This document shows, piece by piece, positions 1-6,023 of a stretch of 6,023 nt of DNA; the first letter of the stretch is position 1; every line of letters starts with the position of its first letter. Source of the stretch: Gemmatimonadota bacterium. GTDB lineage: Bacteria > Gemmatimonadota > Gemmatimonadetes > Longimicrobiales > Longimicrobiaceae. The notes beneath the pieces were generated by a model. The model had not been told where the DNA came from. It saw only the letters and a program-made list of their open reading frames with translations, and did not search any database. The position numbers and the translations under genes were made by a program. The stretch covers positions 1-6,023 of the forward strand of contig JAFAYN010000501.1 in assembly GCA_019240375.1 (NCBI GenBank). Direction: 5' to 3'.

Positions 1-32
1 TACTCGCCCCCGCGCCCGGTGTTTCCGCGTCC

Positions 33-47
33 GCCTCCCCGGGAGGC
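33..47. repeat. Perfect 15-bp odd palindrome, GC-rich hairpin candidate
   Basis: The arms GCCTCCC (33-39) and GGGAGGC (41-47) are exact reverse complements around a central C at position 40. As RNA this could fold into a six-base-pair hairpin with a three-base loop. No T-run follows directly on either strand, so it is not a classical intrinsic terminator. It could belong to the end of an upstream gene outside the window, or to the leader of the kinase gene. The inverted repeat is seen directly; any function is inference. Confidence 0.45.
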
Positions 48-78
48 ACCCTTCATCCGGGCGTGTTTTGCACCCCGT

Positions 79-91
79 GTGCCAGTGGCAC
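79..91. repeat. Perfect 13-bp odd palindrome in the kinase leader (possible operator)
   Basis: GTGCCA (79-84) and TGGCAC (86-91) are exact inverted repeats around G85. A second perfect 13-bp palindrome lies at 97-109, with centres 18 bases apart. A short alternative pairing also exists: GCAC (70-73) can pair with GTGC (79-82), competing for the left arm. Placement 53-65 bases ahead of the kinase GTG suits an operator for a dimeric regulator or an RNA hairpin. The symmetry is directly visible; the regulatory role is inferred. Confidence 0.45.
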
Positions 92-96
92 CCCCG

Positions 97-109
97 GCAT
101 ACGGTATGC
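97..109. repeat. Second perfect 13-bp odd palindrome in the kinase leader (possible operator)
   Basis: GCATAC (97-102) and GTATGC (104-109) are exact inverted repeats around G103. The sequence differs from the neighbouring palindrome at 79-91, so the two are not copies of one operator, but length and odd symmetry match. It is one of the few AT-containing spots in the leader and could overlap a promoter -10 region; I could not find a convincing -35/-10 pair around it. The start codon at 144 lies 34 bases downstream. Confidence 0.45.
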
Positions 110-143
110 ACTCGTGGGCGCCGAACCTCTGTAGAGCGTCGCC

Positions 144-2343
<2,200 letters not shown>

Positions 2344-2347
<4 letters not shown>

Positions 2348-3231
2348 TCCGCTTCGGACCGGCGGGGTGGAGCTACAAGGACTGGGCGGGGATCGTGTAC
2401 CCGAAGCCGAAGCCGAAGGGTTTCGACCCGCTGCAGTACCTGGCGGGCTACTTCGAGACCATCGAGGTCAACTCCACCTTCTACCGCCCCGCCCGGGCCG
2501 ACGTGGCGAAGGCGTGGCTCCGCCGGGTCCACGCCCACCCCGACTTCCGCTTCACCGCAAAGCTGTGGCGCCGCTTCACCCACGAGCGCAAGGAAGCGTG
2601 GACCGCCGACGAGGTGAAGCAGGCGCGCGCCGCCTTCGACCCGATGCTGGACGAGGGGAAGCTGGGGGCGCTCCTCCTCCAGTTCCCCTGGTCGTTCCGG
2701 CGCACGGACGAGAACCGGGAGTGGCTGGACGACCTGGCCGCCACCTTCGCCGACTTCCCGCTGGTGCTGGAGGTGCGGCACCAGTCGTGGAACGAGCCGG
2801 AGACCTTCCGCGAGCTGGAGGACCGGGGGATCGGCTTCGTCAACATCGACCAGCCGCTCTTCCACGACTCCATCGCTCCCAGCGCGCACGCCACCTCGCG
2901 CGTCGGCTACGTCCGGGTGCACGGCCGCAACTACCGGGAGTGGTTCCGCAAGGGAGCCGCCCCGGAGGCGCGCTACGACTACCTGTACCCGCCGGAGGAG
3001 CTGAAGCCGTGGGCGGAGCGGACGGAGGAGATCGCGAAGGAGCCGGGGACGAAGGACGTGTACGTGGTGACCAACAACCACTACCGCGGCAAGGGGATCA
3101 CCAACGCACTGATGCTCAAGTCGATGGTGCGCAAGGAAAAGGTCCCCGCGCCGGAGGGGCTGTTCGGGGAGTACGGCGAGGTGCTGGGAGAGTACGCCGA
3201 GCCCTCGGAGCCGCCGCCGCCGGACCGCTGA
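2344..3231 (+). CDS. DUF72 (YecE-like) TIM-barrel protein of unknown function
   Basis: The 295-residue product is a clear DUF72 family member. The family adopts a TIM-barrel fold and is widespread, but no biochemical reaction is firmly established for it. Family hallmarks occur in order: [10 protein letters not shown] (5-14), [14 protein letters not shown] (36-49), [13 protein letters not shown] (68-80), [12 protein letters not shown] (107-118), LEVRHQSW (142-149), NID (167-169), YVRVHGRN (189-196) and [19 protein letters not shown] (241-259). Candidate active-site residues in the barrel include E41, K73, H80, Q113, E143, H146, H193 and R195. There is no signal peptide or membrane segment, so it is cytoplasmic. 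A Lys-Pro stretch at 20-25 comes from a tandem hexamer, and the last 30 or so residues are an acidic, proline-rich tail beyond the barrel. The start is fixed by GGAGG at 2332-2336 and by the family's usual N terminus. Overlap with the kinase stop (ATGA) implies one operon. Family assignment is confident; function is unknown. Confidence 0.95.
2401..2418 (+). repeat. Three tandem copies of the hexamer CCGAAG within the DUF72 gene
   Basis: Three exact copies of CCGAAG encode Pro-Lys-Pro-Lys-Pro-Lys (residues 20-25), in the loop after the first beta-strand region and before GFDPLQYL. Unit changes would be in-frame. It may be a small replication-slippage expansion or simply a conserved Lys-Pro loop. 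Confidence 0.6.
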
Positions 3232-3235
3232 GCGG

Positions 3236-3250
3236 CCCCGAACCGCGGGG
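3236..3250. terminator. Weak stem-loop between convergent genes, possible bidirectional terminator
   Basis: CCCCG (3236-3240) and CGGGG (3246-3250) can form a five-base-pair GC stem with a five-base loop. It lies in the 36-base gap between the DUF72 stop (3231) and the stop of the opposing gene (3268). No T-run follows on either strand, so it does not meet the usual intrinsic-terminator pattern. Position alone makes a terminator role possible. Confidence 0.25.
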
Positions 3251-3267
3251 AAAGCGGCGGATAGGCT

Positions 3268-6023
3268 TCAAGGGTCATCCTGCGGGGTGCCCTGACGCGC
3301 TCCGCCCGCGATTCCGGCGACGTTGTCGTCGCGCTCCCGCTCGATGAGCCTGTGGTACGGGTCGATGCCGGCGCGCGTGGGCAGACGGGGCACGGTGAGC
3401 ACGATCGTCTGCTTGCCGGTACGGATGCGGTGCCGCTTCAGGTACAGCGCTTCCCCCGGCGAGCCGTCCCGCGTCGCCCCGGCGAAGACCCCGACCTCGA
3501 CGAGGTCGTTCATCGCCACCGGCGTCTGCTTTCCGATGCTGTCGGCGCGCGCCTTGGACGCATCGACGAACAGCGTCACCCGGTATGCGCCCCCACCCAC
3601 GGGGTCGGCACGGGCCGAGTCGGCGCGCACGTTCCAGAGCGTGATGTGCTCGAAGAGGTCCGAGAGCAGCGGCCGCAGCGAGTCGGGGGTGGCGGCCTGG
3701 AGCTCCGCGTACAGGGCGCGCGATGTCGGCGGGGGCGCATCGGGCCCGGCGAACTTCTCGCGGAACCGCCGCAGCGCGCCGTTCACCGCGTCGGCGCCCA
3801 GGCGCTCGCGCAGCGTGTACATCGCCACGGCCCCCTTGAAGTAGTACACGTACTTCTGGTCCACGACGTCGAGCAGCGGGACCTCGCGGTTGGTGTAGAC
3901 GCTCCGGCCGCGGAGGTACTCGTCCATGTTGTAGTCGTAGAAGCGCCGCGCCATCTCCGGGCCGTACGCCGTCTCGAACACCATCATCGAGCTGTACTGG
4001 GCCAGCGTCTCGGAGACGAGCGCGCCACCCGCCGCCTGGGCCGGGATCACCTGTCCGCCCCACCACTGGTGCGCGGTCTCGTGCGCGACGACGAAGAAGG
4101 TCCGATCGACGTCCCCGGAATCGACGCGGGTGAGGAACGCGCTCCCCTCGGAAAAGGCGATCAGGTGCGGGTGGGCGCGGGCGAACGACGCGTAGCGCGG
4201 GAACTCGACGACGCCCAGCTCCCGGTACTGGTACGGACCGAAGTGCGCCGAGTAGTACGCGAGCGACGCCTGCATGCTCCGGATCATCCGGTCGACGTTG
4301 ACGTCGTGCGCCGGATGGTGGTAGACGCGCAGACGGACCCCGTTCCAGCTCGCCTCGCGCACCGCGTACTCCGCGGAGAAGACCGCGCCGCCGTAGCGCT
4401 CCGGCGCCCCGGTGCGGTACTGGAAGTAACGGCGTCCGTTCTCGCGCCACTCGCGCACGAGCGTGCCCTGCGTCAGGGCGATCTGGCGCGCGTCCGTGCC
4501 GACGACCGTCTCCACGTCCACCAGCTCCACGTCGCGCGCGCCCGGCCCGGCCTCGCGCGCCTCCACGTCTCCGGCGGTCGGGGGGAGCTCCCGCGGCGGA
4601 AGGCCGTGCTCGCGCCGCTCGCGCTCGTCCACCAGCTCGCGCCCGCTCCGGTAGCCGAGCGCCGGCAGCCAGCGGCGGTCGATGTACGCCCCGTTCCGGG
4701 TGATCTCCGTCGGCGCCCCCGCGTTGCGGAACCCGCGCGGGTGGGAGGCGACCCGGAAGCTCATCGAGAGCGAGTCCCCCGGCGCGAGCGGACGATCGAG
4801 CGCGTAGACGCGGTAGCGCAGCGCGCCGTCGTCGACGACGAGACGCGCGGCGCGGTCGAAGCGCAGCGCGCGCGTCTCCACGTCGGGGCTCGGCAGCACG
4901 TGCAGCGAGTCGATCGGCCGCGCGGTACGGTTCACGAGCCGGAACGTTCCCCGGATCTCGGCCGCGCGCTCCGCCGGGTACAGCTCGACGCGCATCCGCG
5001 CGGCGACGAGGCTCGGCTCCGGCGCGTCCTCGAAGCGCTTGTATCGCCGCTCGTACTCGGCGCGATGGGCCGCGACCTCGTCCGGGTCGTCGTAGTCGTT
5101 GAGGACGTTCGTGTTGTAGAAGACGAAGCCGCCCAGCGTGACGATGAGCGCGGCCGCGATCGCGGTGGCGAGCCGGGCCGGACCGCGAAAGCGCTCCCCC
5201 GCGAGCGTCAGCCTCGCGCCCGGGCCGCCCGGGCGCCCGCGTACCCAGAACAGACTCGCCACCACCGCCAGCAGGAGCGCCCACGCCGCCCAGTACAGCT
5301 TGAACCACACGAGCCCCGCCATGAACGGCGCCAGCCCGTTCAGGTCGGACCAGACCCATCCGGGGTCCGAGCCGTAGACCAGCATGTGGTGGCGGAGGCC
5401 GATCAGCTCCGAGGTGACCGTCGACGCGAAGTAGAGCACGACGACCAGGTGGCCGAGGTACTTCTGGTTCACCACGACGTGCACCGCCATCGCGAGCGCG
5501 CCGAGGAGCAGGTAGTCGACCAGCTTGACCCCGAAGAGGAGCTCCAGGTACACGCCGGGCTCGTACCGGTGGTAGCCGAGCAGCGCCTGGAGCAGCACGC
5601 CGGCGCCCATCAGCACCGCCTGGAGGATGACGAGCATCGCGACCAGCGCGAGGAAGCGGCCCAGGAGCGCCACGCCGTTCGGTACCGGCGCGGCGGCGGC
5701 GATGTCGCCCATCCCTGCGTCGCGCTCGCGCCACACCAGCTCGCCCGCGAGGATGGCGATGAGCAGCGCCATCACCGGCGCGAGCGCCGTGCTCAGCACG
5801 GTCCCGGCGATGAGGTGCGTGACGGGCCAGGTGGACGTCCCGAAGATCTCCGAGCCGACGTCCCACCCGTAGGCGAAGGCGAAGAGGAGCGCGCCGGCGA
5901 GGATCACGAGGAAGGCGCGCGTGGCCGCGACCTCGCGCCACGCGTGCGCCGCGACGGCGAGCGTCTGCCGCACCCGCCCGGCGGTCGAGAACGAACGCGC
6001 GGCGCCAGGCACCTGCATGGCCG
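3268..6023 (-). CDS. ABC-2-type permease / M1-family zinc aminopeptidase fusion, 5' end beyond the window
   Basis: The visible protein (916 residues from ATG 6018) joins a membrane permease module to an M1-type metallopeptidase. About seven membrane segments are seen near residues 35-52, 66-95, 117-147, 165-183, 188-207, 230-258 and 284-302. A long domain follows, probably on the outer face of the inner membrane. It holds the zinc motif HETAH (646-650), the third ligand E670 in SETLAQY, and a likely catalytic tyrosine in YFKG (Y726). The family's C terminus is present (GIDPYHRLIERERDDNV, 884-900). The spacing between His650 and Glu670 is 19 residues, one more than in classical M1 enzymes, and the GxMEN exopeptidase motif is replaced by a segment around FSEG (622-625). 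Proteins of this type are typically about 1,100-1,200 residues with two permease halves; here only the second half is visible. The frame stays open past ATG 6018 to the edge, so the true start is probably off the window. Substrate is unknown; an ABC ATPase partner is expected nearby. Confidence 0.88.
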   Translation of the reverse strand, partial: AMQVPGAARSFSTAGRVRQTLAVAAHAWREVAATRAFLVILAGALLFAFAYGWDVGSEIFGTSTWPVTHLIAGTVLSTALAPVMALLIAILAGELVWRERDAGMGDIAAAAPVPNGVALLGRFLALVAMLVILQAVLMGAGVLLQALLGYHRYEPGVYLELLFGVKLVDYLLLGALAMAVHVVVNQKYLGHLVVVLYFASTVTSELIGLRHHMLVYGSDPGWVWSDLNGLAPFMAGLVWFKLYWAAWALLLAVVASLFWVRGRPGGPGARLTLAGERFRGPARLATAIAAALIVTLGGFVFYNTNVLNDYDDPDEVAAHRAEYERRYKRFEDAPEPSLVAARMRVELYPAERAAEIRGTFRLVNRTARPIDSLHVLPSPDVETRALRFDRAARLVVDDGALRYRVYALDRPLAPGDSLSMSFRVASHPRGFRNAGAPTEITRNGAYIDRRWLPALGYRSGRELVDERERREHGLPPRELPPTAGDVEAREAGPGARDVELVDVETVVGTDARQIALTQGTLVREWRENGRRYFQYRTGAPERYGGAVFSAEYAVREASWNGVRLRVYHHPAHDVNVDRMIRSMQASLAYYSAHFGPYQYRELGVVEFPRYASFARAHPHLIAFSEGSAFLTRVDSGDVDRTFFVVAHETAHQWWGGQVIPAQAAGGALVSETLAQYSSMMVFETAYGPEMARRFYDYNMDEYLRGRSVYTNREVPLLDVVDQKYVYYFKGAVAMYTLRERLGADAVNGALRRFREKFAGPDAPPPTSRALYAELQAATPDSLRPLLSDLFEHITLWNVRADSARADPVGGGAYRVTLFVDASKARADSIGKQTPVAMNDLVEVGVFAGATRDGSPGEALYLKRHRIRTGKQTIVLTVPRLPTRAGIDPYHRLIERERDDNVAGIAGGARQGTPQDDP

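Larger units (their letters stand above)
1..143 (+). promoter_or_regulatory. Gene-free leader upstream of the kinase; probable promoter/operator region
   Basis: No supported coding sequence lies here. In the kinase frame a TAG stop at 132-134 closes the reading frame just before the GTG at 144, so the kinase cannot start further left. The stretch carries three perfect odd palindromes (33-47, 79-91, 97-109). A TTGCAC at 68-73 is only a weak -35 match, and no properly spaced -10 box follows. A TGGCAC at 86-91 recalls a sigma-54 -24 element, but the GC at 97-98 is two bases too close. The promoter is therefore expected by position and not recognised by sequence. Confidence 0.35.

Noticed and set aside
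86..98. Possible sigma-54 promoter (TGGCAC followed by GC)
   Set aside because: The GG-to-GC spacing is two bases too short and the TTGC element is not there; the TGGCAC is better explained as one arm of the palindrome at 79-91.
3275..5941. Long second minus-strand frame parallel to the peptidase/permease gene
   Set aside because: It gives an Arg/Gly/Ala-rich product without motifs, whereas the neighbouring frame carries membrane segments and the HETAH zinc site.

Overview
The window is very GC-rich and gene-dense, typical of a high-GC environmental bacterium. The fusion of an ABC-2-type permease to an M1 peptidase, and the style of the sensor kinase, fit Gemmatimonadota (for example Longimicrobium-like organisms). 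That placement is inferred from remembered protein families; no RNA or marker gene is present to settle it.

Layout: positions 1-143 form a gene-free leader with three perfect odd-length palindromes. Positions 144-2347 (+) hold a soluble sensor histidine kinase (PAS, GAF, HisKA, HATPase, then a C-terminal helical domain resembling RsbRD_N). Its reading frame is broken once near 957, inside the GAF domain. Positions 2344-3231 (+) hold a DUF72 (YecE-like) TIM-barrel protein that overlaps the kinase stop codon by four bases (ATGA) and has a good Shine-Dalgarno sequence. After a 36-base gap, positions 3268-6023 (-) hold a convergent gene for an integral-membrane M1-family metallopeptidase fused to an ABC-2-type permease. 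Its 5' end appears to lie outside the window.

The kinase and DUF72 genes look like one transcription unit read rightward from the palindromic leader. No response regulator lies next to the kinase, so its output is unknown. The leftward peptidase/permease gene is probably functionally unrelated; genes of this kind usually lie near an ABC ATPase gene, which would be off the right edge.

No RNA genes, CRISPR arrays, insertion sequences or attachment sites were seen. I do not see a wholly new system. The points most worth following are the kinase frameshift, the unusual placement of an RsbRD_N-like domain at the kinase C terminus, the cluster of palindromes in the leader, and the non-canonical active-site features of the M1 fusion protein.
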